A DNA stretch of 64,000 nucleotides from an uncultured Chloroflexota bacterium (GTDB lineage: Bacteria; Chloroflexota; UBA4733), in the NCBI GenBank assembly GCA_937967325.1, contig CALBSQ010000412.1, forward strand, positions 14,052 through 78,051, given 5' to 3'. The position numbers and the translations under genes were made by a program. Every line of letters begins with the position of its first letter. Positions within the stretch are counted from its first letter, which is position 1. Positions 8,975 to 18,069 of this stretch are shown here, piece by piece. The notes beneath the pieces were generated by a model, which searched no databases, was not told the DNA's origin, and was given only the letters and a program-made list of their open reading frames with translations.

Positions 8975-9009
8975 GCTCGTTATGGGACATCCGACCGGAC
9001 GTTCGCTCG

Positions 9010-9321
9010 CTAGGTCGCCTTGGATGGAACCTGCGGCGTGGTGATCTTCGCTCCTGGCGCCGGCTCGAACTGGATACCGTGGTCCCCCGGGTATGGCTGC
9101 TCGTGCGTGTGCTGGCCGGTCCAGATGTCCAGGGGTATCTGGCCGGAGAAGGCCGCGCACTTGCGGAAGCCGGACTCGTGTCGGCAGAAGGTGCAGACGG
9201 GGCTGAAGTGAGGAATCAATCGATCTTCGTCAATGACCGTGGTCACGCGTCGGAACCGACGGAGCAAACGCCATACTGCTCCACGTGACGCATGCCCAAC
9301 GTGTAAATCTGGCCCGGCCAT
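9010..9321 (-). CDS. Small cysteine-containing conserved protein (103 aa)
   Basis: Contains CTFCRHESGFRKCAAF and then IPLDIW-GQHTHEQPYPGDHGI. The spacing of CxxC, Cys and the C-terminal His/Pro/Gly-Asp motif is like a family of uncharacterised small proteins with the same PGDxGIxF ending, which I know only as hypothetical. A metal-binding site is plausible. ATG at 9321 has a weak ribosome site; an in-frame GTG near VTTVIDEDR is a possible alternative start. It sits 19 bp after the sensor kinase stop on the same strand. Confidence 0.55.
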   Translation of the reverse strand: MAGPDLHVGHASRGAVWRLLRRFRRVTTVIDEDRLIPHFSPVCTFCRHESGFRKCAAFSGQIPLDIWTGQHTHEQPYPGDHGIQFEPAPGAKITTPQVPSKAT

Positions 9322-9340
9322 GCCTATTTTTCAGAATCCC

Positions 9341-10387
9341 CTACAGTCTTTCCAGAGGGCGGTCACCAGCACTCACTGCGCGTCGATCATGTGCGTCCAC
9401 GGAGGGCGGACGCCGGCCTGTCTCCGAGACCAACGGCAACATGAGCCTGAACACCGATCCCGCGCCGACGTGGCTCTCCACGCTGAGGCGACCGCCGTGG
9501 GCCTGCACGATCCACGCCGCCATGGCCAGTCCCAGGCCGACGTGATCACCGGCGCGATCGCGGGAGGCATCGGCCCGGTAGAACGGATCGAAGAGGTGGG
9601 GCAAGTGCCGAGGCGCGATGCCGGGGCCCGTATCGTGTACCTCCAGCGCCGCCTGAGCGCCATCACGATGGGCGAGGAGACGGACGGCTCCGCCATCCGG
9701 CGTGTACGTCACCGCGTTGTCCAGCAGGTTGGCAATGACCTGCCGGAGCTTGACCGCGTCGGCGCGCACCGGCAGCGGCCCATCCAGCGCCAATTGGAGC
9801 GATTGCCCCTTGCCCGTCGCGAGCGGGCGCACGTCCTCCACCGCCTCTCGCGCGAGGTCAGTTAGATCGTACACGACCAGGTTCAGGGCGTCGGTGGCAC
9901 GCTCCGCTCGAACGAGCGCCAGCAGGTCGGCCACCAGCTCAGCCATCTGGTGCACGTCGGCCACCGCATCGCGCAGCACCTGCTCGTACTCCTCGGGCGT
10001 GCGCCGGCGCAGCAGCGCTACCTCCATCGACCCCTGCAGCACCGTCAGCGGCGTGCGCAGCTCGTGGGAGGCGGCGGCCGCGAAGCGCTGCTGCCGCGCC
10101 ATCGCCGCCTCCAGCGGCTGGAGCGTCCGCCCGGCCAGCACGTAGGCGCCCAGGGCCGCCAGGATGAGCACGCCGAGGTCGACGGCGACGATCTGCCAGG
10201 CGAGCACCTCGTTGGGAATGCCCGCCAAAATCGCCACCAGCTTGCTCACCGTCAGCCGGCCGGCCGGGATCTCCGGCGTGGGGAAGCGCACCAGGACGTG
10301 ATACAACGCCAGGCTGAGCACACCGACGATGCCGGCCAGGATAGCGAGATACCAGACGGTCAGCCGCAGCCGCGCGGTGTCAAACAC
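9341..10387 (-). CDS. Two-component sensor histidine kinase (348 aa)
   Basis: Membrane-bound sensor kinase. Two hydrophobic segments (residues about 8-30 and 62-84) flank a short external loop. The dimerisation H-box is SHELRTPLT, and the ATPase domain shows the N-box (VIANLLDNAVTYTP), G1 (DTGPGIAP) and G2 (VGLGLAMA). The external loop is under 40 residues, so the signal may be sensed in or near the membrane. It begins 6 bp after the response-regulator stop, so the two are co-transcribed. The last 25 residues are an Arg/Pro-rich tail of no recognised function. Confidence 0.92.
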   Translation of the reverse strand: MFDTARLRLTVWYLAILAGIVGVLSLALYHVLVRFPTPEIPAGRLTVSKLVAILAGIPNEVLAWQIVAVDLGVLILAALGAYVLAGRTLQPLEAAMARQQRFAAAASHELRTPLTVLQGSMEVALLRRRTPEEYEQVLRDAVADVHQMAELVADLLALVRAERATDALNLVVYDLTDLAREAVEDVRPLATGKGQSLQLALDGPLPVRADAVKLRQVIANLLDNAVTYTPDGGAVRLLAHRDGAQAALEVHDTGPGIAPRHLPHLFDPFYRADASRDRAGDHVGLGLAMAAWIVQAHGGRLSVESHVGAGSVFRLMLPLVSETGRRPPSVDAHDRRAVSAGDRPLERL

Positions 10388-10393
10388 GGGAGA

Positions 10394-11062
10394 TCAGGGG
10401 GCGCGTAGGGTGTAGCCGAGGCCGCGCACGGTGTGCAGGAGCGGCGTGTCGAAAGGGGCGTCGATCTTCTGGCGTAGATAGCGCACGTACACGTCGATCA
10501 CGTTGCTCTCGACCTCGACGTCGCTCCAGACACTCTCCGCCATGAGGTCGCGCGTCACCACCTGGCCGGCGTGGTGGACCAGGTACGCCAAGAGCGCGTA
10601 TTCCCGTGCCGAGAGCGCCACTTCCCGGCCGGCCCGGCGCACGGTGCTCGCGGCGGTATCCACTTCCAGGTCGCCCACCCGCATGACGCTGGCGCGCGCC
10701 AGGCTGTCGCGCCGCAGCAGCGCTCGCACGCGTGCTAGGAACTCTCCGAAGGAGAACGGCTTGGTCAGATAGTCGTCGGCGCCGGCGTCCAGCCCCAGGA
10801 TCTTGTCCTTGTCGGTGTCTCGCGCCGTGAGCATCAGGATCGGTAGCGCCTTGCGAGCGGCGCGCAACTGGCGGGCGACCTCAATGCCATCCAGCTTCGG
10901 CAGCATCAGGTCCAGCACGAGTAGATCGTAGTGATTCCACCGCGCCTCGTGCAGGCCCGCTTCACCATCGCGGACGGTCGTGACGTGGTAGCCGGATTCC
11001 TCCAGCCCTTGCCGGAGAAACGCCGCGATCTTCGGATCGTCTTCCACCACCAGCAAGTGCAT
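10394..11062 (-). CDS. OmpR/PhoB-family response regulator
   Basis: Receiver domain with acidic pocket and phosphoacceptor in LLVVEDD...LLVLDLMLPKLDG, Thr in LMLTARD and Lys in LTKPFSFGE. The C-terminal winged helix ends in ESNVIDVYVRYLRQKID and TVRGLGYTLRAP, typical of OmpR/PhoB. ATG at 11062 has a GCGGAG site 8 nt upstream; a longer in-frame start (11119) would add 19 atypical residues and is rejected. Partner of the sensor kinase immediately downstream. The target genes are not evident from the window. Confidence 0.93.
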   Translation of the reverse strand: MHLLVVEDDPKIAAFLRQGLEESGYHVTTVRDGEAGLHEARWNHYDLLVLDLMLPKLDGIEVARQLRAARKALPILMLTARDTDKDKILGLDAGADDYLTKPFSFGEFLARVRALLRRDSLARASVMRVGDLEVDTAASTVRRAGREVALSAREYALLAYLVHHAGQVVTRDLMAESVWSDVEVESNVIDVYVRYLRQKIDAPFDTPLLHTVRGLGYTLRAP

Positions 11063-11178
11063 CGTGTCATCTCCGCAATATCTGGAGCACGGGGACAGCA
11101 ATCGCGTCGCCACCGGCATGCCGAGAACCGGCGCGTTAGGGCAGGTCGGACGGGAACAGCCGTACCCTGGGCCGCCCG

Positions 11179-11448
11179 CTAGACATCATACCGCGTGCGG
11201 CCCTGGCGACGGAGCAGACCGAGCGCCGCTAACGCACCCAGCACGCCGACGATCACCGACCCCAGGAATGACGCGGGTCCGTGACCAAAAAGCAGCTCCC
11301 AGCCCCAGCCACCGACCAGAGCACCGAGCACGCCAAAGGCCACCCCCCCCACCAGGCCGATGGGCGCCCGTGCCGGTATCAAGGCGCCGGCCAAGCCGCC
11401 GGCCACAATCCCGACTATGATCCAGGTCAGTACATCACCACTGCCCAT
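11179..11448 (-). CDS. GlsB/YeaQ/YmgE-type small membrane protein
   Basis: About 89 residues with three hydrophobic Gly-rich helices: LTWIIVGIVAGGLAGAL, IGLVGGVAFGVLGALVGG and SFLGSVIVGVLGALAAL. This is the pattern of the transglycosylase-associated/YeaQ family of inner-membrane stress proteins of unknown biochemistry. ATG at 11448 follows AGGCAGGG and is preferred over the upstream 11472 start. Single gene upstream of the response regulator, same strand. Confidence 0.8.
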   Translation of the reverse strand: MGSGDVLTWIIVGIVAGGLAGALIPARAPIGLVGGVAFGVLGALVGGWGWELLFGHGPASFLGSVIVGVLGALAALGLLRRQGRTRYDV

Positions 11449-11570
11449 CGTCCCTGCCTCTCCACGCACCAATGATCTGATCGAGAGGTGAGAAGGCGAT
11501 GAGACCGATTCCTCCTTATACTATAGTTGGCAGTTGAAACCATTGGAGCCGACACAGGCGGGAGGCGTTC

Positions 11571-12797
11571 ATGGCGGCTGACGCTGTGTCCTTTGCTCGC
11601 GCGCCCGACGTGCGAGGCTCCGACCTGTGCCAAGCTATTGGTGGCATGGACGCCTGCCGCGAGCTCGCGACAGCATTCTACGCCCGGGTTGACCGGGACC
11701 CGGTCCTGCGTCCGATGTTTCCCCCTACCTTCAAATGCCCAATCGACAATCTCGCCGCGTTTCTTGTCCAGTTCTTGGGAGGCCCATGTGAGTACGCGCA
11801 ACGTCGTTGGTCATTGAGCTTGCGCGAGGCGCACCTGCGTTTCACGATCGGGCAGAGGGAGCGAGATGCCTGGCTCAAGAGCATGCTGGCCGCTCTGGAT
11901 GACCTGCACACCCAGGAGCCAATCCGCCGCGCCTTGCGTTGGTATTTTGAGCAATCTTCGGCCTTCCTAATCAACGACCCGAATGGATCGACAGGGGAGG
12001 CCAATCCGTCCTCCGGAGATGACCATGGAGAACGGCGCGCCCGGTCGGAAGGCCATATCCACCAGGAAATCGCCCAGCGATGGCGCGTTGTACGTGCCAT
12101 GGAGGAAGTCGTCGCCGCCGTTCGGAAGGGCGATGTCGAGCACGTGTTGGCGCTGACCGACGGGTCCCTCGTCCAGACATGCTTCCGGTGGGATAACGCG
12201 GCATTCCTGAATCTGCTCGCGATCATGAGTGGCAGCGGACACGCCGCGCTGGTCGAGTATGTGCGCCAGCAGCTTGTCGGTAACCCCGAACTGGTACGGC
12301 AACGCTACACCTACGGCCGCACCCTCTTGCACGAAGTGGCGGCCGGGGGATGCCCGCCCATTGTGGAGCTAATTCTGCAACTCGGCGCCAACCCCAACGC
12401 TGCCGACCGCTTTGGGCATGTGCCGCTCTATGAGGTCGGCAACGCTTCCGTTACGGAAAGCGGCGGCAAGGTAGTTCACGCGCTCATTCGGGCAGGAGCG
12501 AACGTGGATGCCCAGGACCAGGTGAAACGCTGCACGCCGCTGCACATGGCGGCGCGACGAGGGAACGTGGGGGTCGCCGAAGCTTTGCTGGATTGCGGCG
12601 CGAATCTGGAGATACGCGATAGTCAAGGCGACACCCCGCTTCGTCGCGCGGTCAATTGCGGCAAGACGGAAGTTGTTGCCCTCCTGCTTGCCAGAGGCGC
12701 CGACATCCACTCTCAGGGAAATCGAGGGTTGACTCCCGCGCAGGTTGTGCGAAGTGCGACCATGAAGGAGCTCTTGCGAGCACATAGCGAACGTTAG
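11571..12797 (+). CDS. Truncated haemoglobin (group II-like) fused to ankyrin repeats (408 aa)
   Basis: Residues 15-135 look like a 2-on-2 globin: QAIGGMDACRELATAFYARV, FLVQFLGGP and the proximal-His segment LREAHLRFTIG (His 88). Residues 249-405 form ankyrin repeats with TPLHMAARRGNVGVAEALL and DTPLRRAVNCGKTEVVALLL. A polar linker (135-175) and a helical stretch join them. GGGAGG precedes the ATG. Group II globins bind oxygen or NO and ankyrin repeats bind proteins, so a gas-responsive protein-binding module is plausible. No signal peptide, so cytosolic. Confidence 0.85.
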   Translation: MAADAVSFARAPDVRGSDLCQAIGGMDACRELATAFYARVDRDPVLRPMFPPTFKCPIDNLAAFLVQFLGGPCEYAQRRWSLSLREAHLRFTIGQRERDAWLKSMLAALDDLHTQEPIRRALRWYFEQSSAFLINDPNGSTGEANPSSGDDHGERRARSEGHIHQEIAQRWRVVRAMEEVVAAVRKGDVEHVLALTDGSLVQTCFRWDNAAFLNLLAIMSGSGHAALVEYVRQQLVGNPELVRQRYTYGRTLLHEVAAGGCPPIVELILQLGANPNAADRFGHVPLYEVGNASVTESGGKVVHALIRAGANVDAQDQVKRCTPLHMAARRGNVGVAEALLDCGANLEIRDSQGDTPLRRAVNCGKTEVVALLLARGADIHSQGNRGLTPAQVVRSATMKELLRAHSER

Positions 12798-12949
12798 GCC
12801 GCGGGGATCTCCATTCCTCGCTACAGATCGAGTTGGCCGTGCGGCGCCCACCGCCCGCGCACACAAGGGAGCGCGCTTTCTCCGTAGGGTACGATGGTCA
12901 GATGGCCAGAGCCGGCCGCGCACCGGGACTATCGGCAGGGAGCGCTTGC

Positions 12950-14377
12950 ATGACGGACTGGCCGCCACGTCAGACCAAGATCGTCGCCACGTTGGGACCG
13001 GCCTCAGACGGCGAGTCGGTGCTGGGCGCCATGCTGGACGCGGGTGTCGACGTGGTCCGGATCAACATGTCGCACGGGACGCAGGCCGAGCACGCCGCAC
13101 GGGTGCAGCGCGTGCGCACCCTCGCCGAGCGCAGCGGGCGCCCGGTGGCCGTGCTGCTCGACTTGCAAGGTCCCAAAATACGGACAGGGCCGCTGGTGGG
13201 CAGCCTCCCGGTCATGCTCCACACCGGCCGAACGTTGACGATCACGACGGAGGCGATCCTCGGCACGGCGGAGCGCGTCGCCACCACTTTTCCCGCGCTC
13301 CCAGCCGATGCCCGGCCGGGCGACCGCCTCCTCCTCGACGACGGCGCCATCGAGCTGCGCGTGTACTCGACCACTGTCACGGACGTCACTTGCGAGGTGA
13401 TGCGTGGAGGGTTGCTGGGGGAGCACAAGGGAATCAACCTCCCCGGCGTGGTCGTGAGCGCACCAGCCCTCACGGCGAAGGACGAACAGGACCTGCAGTT
13501 TGGGCTTGATCTCGACGTCGACTACGTCGCGCTCTCCTTCGTCCGGCGCCCAGACGACGCGCTGGAGGTCCGCCGGCTCATCCGCGCCGCCGGCAAGACA
13601 ATTCCAGTCATCGCCAAGCTGGAGAAGCCGGAAGCGATCGCCCATCTCGACGCCATCGTGGCGGCGTTCGATGGCGTGCTGGTGGCGCGGGGTGACCTGG
13701 GCGTGGAGATGCCGCTGGAGCGCGTGCCCATGTTGCAGAAGCAGATCATTCGTCGCGCTCAGCACTTCGGCAAGGTGGTGATCACGGCCACGCAGATGCT
13801 GGAGTCGATGACTGCCAGCCCCACCCCGACGCGCGCGGAGGTATCGGACGTGGCCAACGCCATCTGCGACGGCACGGACGCCGTCATGCTCAGCGCGGAG
13901 ACGGCCATCGGGCGCTATCCGGTCGAGGCGGTGGCGATGATGAGCCGGATCGCGCGCCAGGTCGAGGCCGAGCTCCCCCGGCAGCATCTCCCGACCCTCC
14001 ATGCGCTGTCCGGCGTGCAGGCCGTGACTCGCGCCGCCTGCACGCTCGCCGAGGAGATCGGCGCACGCGCCCTGCTCGTCTTCACTCGCTCCGGATCGAC
14101 GGCGCATCTCCTGTCGCGCTGGCGTCCATCGGTACCGGCCTATGCCTACACCAGCGAATCGAGCACCTTCCGCCGCCTCGCGCTCTGGCACGGTATCCAG
14201 CCGGCGCTCCTCGCCCATACCGAGAAACCCGACGCGATGCTCACCGCCGCGACCGAAGACTTGCTGGCGCGGCGAGTTGTGCAGCATGGCGACCACGTGG
14301 TCGTGATCGGGTCGGGCCCGCTGTTTGCCGAGCAGCGGACCAGCTACGTCGCCCTGCACACGGTCGGCGGAGCGTAG
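12950..14377 (+). CDS. pyk: Pyruvate kinase
   Basis: Converts phosphoenolpyruvate and ADP to pyruvate and ATP at the end of glycolysis. 475 residues, usual length. Visible motifs: TKIVATLGPAS, INMSHG, DLQGPKIRTG, the active-site KLEKPEAI, metal-binding ARGDLGVEMPLE and TATQMLESM, plus the C-terminal allosteric-type domain. The start at 12950 has AGGGAG 8 nt upstream; a longer in-frame start (12833) would add 39 non-conserved residues. Nothing links it to its neighbours functionally. Confidence 0.96.
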   Translation: MTDWPPRQTKIVATLGPASDGESVLGAMLDAGVDVVRINMSHGTQAEHAARVQRVRTLAERSGRPVAVLLDLQGPKIRTGPLVGSLPVMLHTGRTLTITTEAILGTAERVATTFPALPADARPGDRLLLDDGAIELRVYSTTVTDVTCEVMRGGLLGEHKGINLPGVVVSAPALTAKDEQDLQFGLDLDVDYVALSFVRRPDDALEVRRLIRAAGKTIPVIAKLEKPEAIAHLDAIVAAFDGVLVARGDLGVEMPLERVPMLQKQIIRRAQHFGKVVITATQMLESMTASPTPTRAEVSDVANAICDGTDAVMLSAETAIGRYPVEAVAMMSRIARQVEAELPRQHLPTLHALSGVQAVTRAACTLAEEIGARALLVFTRSGSTAHLLSRWRPSVPAYAYTSESSTFRRLALWHGIQPALLAHTEKPDAMLTAATEDLLARRVVQHGDHVVVIGSGPLFAEQRTSYVALHTVGGA

Positions 14378-14595
14378 CCGCCGCGGCGCATTGACGGCGT
14401 GCGGCGCCTACGGTCCGGGATCGTGGCGTCGAGCGACGACCAGGCGGTGACGCCGAGGTGAGGTCTTGCATGCCCTCGGCCACGACGGTCATCACCGCGT
14501 CTCGGTGCGGTACGCGGGTGTCCGCCCAGGTGGTGTCCCGCTGATGGTATGCTCGCGGCGTCGTCGGGAAGCCGGATGCTCGAAGGACGCTGTCG

Positions 14596-15277
14596 GTGTC
14601 GACGCGGGTGCTCGTCACGTCTCGTGGGATCGTGGACCATCCCGACGACGCGGCCATCGACGAGCTCCTCGACCGGCTCCGGAAGAACGGCGACACGGAT
14701 GGCGACGACAAGCCGCCCAGATACGCCTATCTCGTCATGGACCAGATCGTCGATGGCACGTTCGCGGTGCTCGACACCATCGATACCAAGGTCGACGGAC
14801 TCATGGACGCGATTATCCAGGGGCATGCCCAGGGCAAGCTCACCGAGATCACCAAGTTCAGCCATCAGGTCAGCGAGCTGCGCCGGGTGCTCGGCGCCCA
14901 GCAGGACCTCTTCCAGCGGCTCGTCAGCCCACGTCGTCTTCGCGGGCAATGAGGAGGTGTCCCACTACTACCGCGACGTGTACGACCACGTCATCCGCCA
15001 GTACGACATGGTCGACTCGCTCCGCGACCTCCTGAGCGGCGCGATGGACGTGTACCTCTCGACGGAGTCGAATCGGCTCAACGCGACGGTCAAGACCCTG
15101 ACGGTCATCGCCAGCGTATTCCTGCCCCTCACCTTCCTAACCGGCTTTTTCGGCATGAACTTCGAAGTGCTGGTGAAATCGATCACCGCGCCGCTCGCCC
15201 TCATCGTCGGCGTCGGGCTGATGGTGCTGACGGTCATCGTTCAGCTCGCGCTGTTCCGGCGCCGCCACTGGATCTGA
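14596..15277 (+). pseudogene. CorA-type divalent-cation transporter remnant (N-terminally truncated, frameshifted)
   Basis: The C-terminal part has the CorA hallmark: a long helix YYRDVYDHVIRQYDMVDSLR, then TM1 ending FFGMNFEVL (the GMN selectivity motif) and TM2. The upstream frame (GTG 14596) encodes YAYLVMDQIVDGTFAVLDTI, also CorA-like, but it stops at 14952. The two frames join near 14925-14945 by a one-base shift. The N-terminal beta domain of CorA (about 80 residues) is missing. Total about 220 residues against about 320 in the family. Probably non-functional unless the indel is an assembly error. Confidence 0.8.
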
Positions 15278-15328
15278 CCGGTCGGACCTCATCGCGGTCT
15301 CACCAACCGGCGTTAGCCTGAGGTCACG

Positions 15329-16063
15329 ATGGATAGCTTGGCGAGTACCGACATCTGGGTAGGGCTCGTCACGCTCACCGTGCTGGAGATCGTGCTCGGC
15401 ATCGACAATGTCGTCTTCATCTCCATCCTGGTGGATAGGCCGCCGGTACGGCAGCAGGAGCTGGCTCGACGGCTGGGGCTGGGACTGGCCATGCTCACGC
15501 GCATCGCGCTGCTCTTCGCCATAACTTGGATCGCCCGTCTCACGACGCCGCTGTTCACCGTGCTCGGCCAGGGAATCTCCGGGCGCGACCTCATCTTGCT
15601 TGCCGGCGGCTTGTTCCTTATCGGCAAGAGCACCCACGAGATCCACCAACAGCTTGAAGGGGGCGGCCGGCACGCGTCCGCCAAAGTGCGCGCGTCGCTG
15701 GCCGGCGTGATCGTGCAGATCCTGTTGCTGGATGTCGTCTTCTCGCTCGACTCGGTGATCACGGCGGTAGGGCTCGCCAATCAACTGGCAGTCATGGTGG
15801 CGGCGGTGGTCATCGCGGTCGGCGTGATGCTGTTCGCGGCCGGCCCGATCAGTGGCCTCGTCAACCGCCATCCCACGGTGAAGATGTTGGCGCTGAGCTT
15901 CCTCTTGCTCATCGGTATGTCGCTCGTGGCCGAGGGCTTCGAGCAGCACATTCCCAAGGGGTATCTGTACTTCGCCATGGGCTTTGCAGTCCTGGTCGAG
16001 CTGCTGAACCAGCGAGCCCGACGGCGCCGTTCGGCGGAGGTGTCGCCGAAACCCGCTGCATGA
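15329..16063 (+). CDS. TerC-family integral membrane protein
   Basis: 244 residues with about seven hydrophobic helices and the family motifs LEIVLGIDNVVFISIL (first helix, with charged Glu and Asp) and LLLDVVFSLDSVITAVG in the middle. TerC proteins are linked to metal export and tellurite resistance; Mn2+ export has been shown for several. The C-terminus is basic and cytosolic. The stop overlaps the next gene's ATG (ATGA), so the amidohydrolase is translationally coupled. Confidence 0.92.
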   Translation: MDSLASTDIWVGLVTLTVLEIVLGIDNVVFISILVDRPPVRQQELARRLGLGLAMLTRIALLFAITWIARLTTPLFTVLGQGISGRDLILLAGGLFLIGKSTHEIHQQLEGGGRHASAKVRASLAGVIVQILLLDVVFSLDSVITAVGLANQLAVMVAAVVIAVGVMLFAAGPISGLVNRHPTVKMLALSFLLLIGMSLVAEGFEQHIPKGYLYFAMGFAVLVELLNQRARRRRSAEVSPKPAA

Positions 16064-17259
16064 GCTGGCGTAGCGGACCCCTGCTCCGATGGCAGGGAAC
16101 GCAGGGGCCATCCACCGAGCCATCCATCGCCGCGGAGCGGCTGCGTGCCGCCGGTTATGAAGTGACCACGGGAGTCGGAAAGACCGGCGTGGTGGGGCTG
16201 CTGCGCAACGGCGACGGTCCGGTGGTCATGCTGCGCGCCGACATGGACGCCCTACCCGTCCGGGAGGCCACCGGCCTGCCCTACGCCAGCACGGCCACGG
16301 CCGCCGACCGCGAGGGGAAGACCGTGCCGGTGATGCACGCCTGCGGCCATGACATGCACGTGGCCTGGCTGGTGGGCGCGACCACCCTGCTCGCGCAGGC
16401 CCGCGATGCCTGGCGGGGCACGCTGATGGCGGTCTTCCAACCGGGGGAGGAGACGGCCCAAGGCGCCCAGGCCATGATCGACGACGGACTCTTCCACCGC
16501 TTCCCCAAACCCGACGTGGTACTTGGCCAGCACGTCATGAGCTCGCCGGCCGGCGCCCTCGGCACGCGCGCGGGGGTCATCACCTCGGCCGCCGACAGCC
16601 TGCAGATCCGCTTATTCGGCCGCGGCGCCCATGGCTCGATGCCCGAGGCCAGCATCGATCCCGTGGTGATGGCCGCCGCGACGGTGCTGCGACTCCAAAC
16701 CATCGTCTCTCGTGAGGTCGCGGCGACCGAGGCCGCGGTGCTCACCATCGGCTCGCTGCAAGCGGGCACGAAGGAGAACGTTATCCCGGACGAGGCGATC
16801 ATCAAGCTGAACGTGCGCACCTTCGACGAGGGCGTCCGCCAGCGCGTCATGGCGGCGATCGAGCGGATTGTCAATGCCGAAGCGGCAGCCTCCGGCGCCC
16901 CGAAGCCGCCGGAGATCACGCCGATAGACCGTTATTCCCTGGTGATGAATGACCCAGAAGCGACCAAGCGAGTCGTTGGAGCGTTCCGCCAGCACTTTCC
17001 TGCCGACCGAGTCCAGGAAACCAGGCCGACATCGGCGAGCGAGGACTTCGGGTGTTTCGGAGCCGAGTGGTACGTCCCCTCGGTATTCTGGTTCGTCGGC
17101 GGCAGCGATCCCGACGTGTACGCGAAGGCCAAAGCGGCTGGCCGGATCGGCGAGATCCCGACCAACCACAACCCGCGCTTCGCGCCGGTGATCCATCCGA
17201 CCCTGGAGACCGGCGTGCAGACGCTGGTCGTCGCCGCGCAGGCCTGGCTGTCGTCCTAA
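16060..17259 (+). CDS. M20D-family amidohydrolase/carboxypeptidase
   Basis: Zinc-dependent amide hydrolase of the hippurate/N-acyl-amino-acid group. Metal-site residues are visible: HACGHDMH (Cys95, His97), PGEETAQG (Glu130-131), LGQHV (His158), and the C-terminal NHNPRFAPVIHPT. The dimerisation domain lies in the middle. The N-terminal segment that usually holds a DLHxHPE motif is absent: homology begins at about residue 20 (IAAERLRAAGYEV), so about 25 residues are lost or altered. The ATG overlaps the terC stop. The natural substrate cannot be read from sequence. Confidence 0.85.
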   Translation: MSWRSGPLLRWQGTQGPSTEPSIAAERLRAAGYEVTTGVGKTGVVGLLRNGDGPVVMLRADMDALPVREATGLPYASTATAADREGKTVPVMHACGHDMHVAWLVGATTLLAQARDAWRGTLMAVFQPGEETAQGAQAMIDDGLFHRFPKPDVVLGQHVMSSPAGALGTRAGVITSAADSLQIRLFGRGAHGSMPEASIDPVVMAAATVLRLQTIVSREVAATEAAVLTIGSLQAGTKENVIPDEAIIKLNVRTFDEGVRQRVMAAIERIVNAEAAASGAPKPPEITPIDRYSLVMNDPEATKRVVGAFRQHFPADRVQETRPTSASEDFGCFGAEWYVPSVFWFVGGSDPDVYAKAKAAGRIGEIPTNHNPRFAPVIHPTLETGVQTLVVAAQAWLSS

Positions 17260-17264
17260 GCCGT

Positions 17265-17942
17265 ATGTTCGGGAACGAGCAGACCTTGGTGAATGCGCTC
17301 CTGGTCGCGCTCGACCTGAGCGGTACCTTCGTCTTCGCGCTCAGCGGAGCGATGGCCGGCGTCAAGCACCGGCTGGATCTCTTCGGAGTGCTCGTGCTGT
17401 CCTTCGCGGCGGCCAACTCCGGCGGGATTATCCGCGACGTGCTGATCGGGGCGGTCCCGCCGGCCGCCATCAGCGACTGGCGCTATATCGCGGTCTCCTT
17501 CCTTGCCGGTCTGATGACGTTCTATTGGTATCCGCGCGTCAACCGGCTGCGCAGTCCGGTCCTGGTGTTCGACGCCGCCGGCCTGGGGCTGTTCGCGGTC
17601 TCCGGCGCGCTGAAGGCGCTCGCCTTTCAGCTCAGCCCGGTCGCGGCGGTGCTGCTCGGCGTGCTAACGGGCATTGGCGGCGGCATGGCGCGCGACGTGC
17701 TGGTGACGGAAGTCCCCACGGTGTTACGCGCCGAGCTGTACGCGGTCGCCGCCCTGGCCGGCGCGGCCGTGGTGGTGATCGGTACCTTGCTGCAGCTGCC
17801 ATCCGTCGCGGTGACGCCGGCCGGCGCGGCCCTCTGCTTCGGGCTCCGCTTCATGGCGATCCATCGCGGCTGGCAGCTTCCCGTCGCTTCCCCGCCCGAG
17901 CAATCTGCCGAGGGGACACCCTCAGGTCGATCGGACGGATAA
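17265..17942 (+). CDS. TRIC/UPF0126-family cation-channel-like membrane protein
   Basis: 225 residues in two homologous three-helix repeats, each with a Gly-rich RD motif: ANSGGIIRDVLIG and GIGGGMARDVLVTEVP. Bacterial members of this family form trimeric K+ channels. ATG at 17265 lies just after the amidohydrolase stop. The second repeat is nearly duplicated as a fragment at 34245-34465. The last 30 residues are polar. Confidence 0.88.
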   Translation: MFGNEQTLVNALLVALDLSGTFVFALSGAMAGVKHRLDLFGVLVLSFAAANSGGIIRDVLIGAVPPAAISDWRYIAVSFLAGLMTFYWYPRVNRLRSPVLVFDAAGLGLFAVSGALKALAFQLSPVAAVLLGVLTGIGGGMARDVLVTEVPTVLRAELYAVAALAGAAVVVIGTLLQLPSVAVTPAGAALCFGLRFMAIHRGWQLPVASPPEQSAEGTPSGRSDG

Positions 17943-18069
17943 GCGCGGAGGGAGGCACTAACCTGAATGCCGCCGATCTGGCAGGGCAAACGCTCGAGTC
18001 CGCGCCCTGAAGGTGGCCGCCAGCCTCGCCGCCTGGTTGCTCGGTCGTGATGATGGCAGCGTGCCGCCG

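Noticed and set aside
14466..15035. 189-codon plus-strand frame over the CorA remnant
   Set aside because: Arg/His/Pro-rich with no family features; it is a shadow of the two CorA frames.
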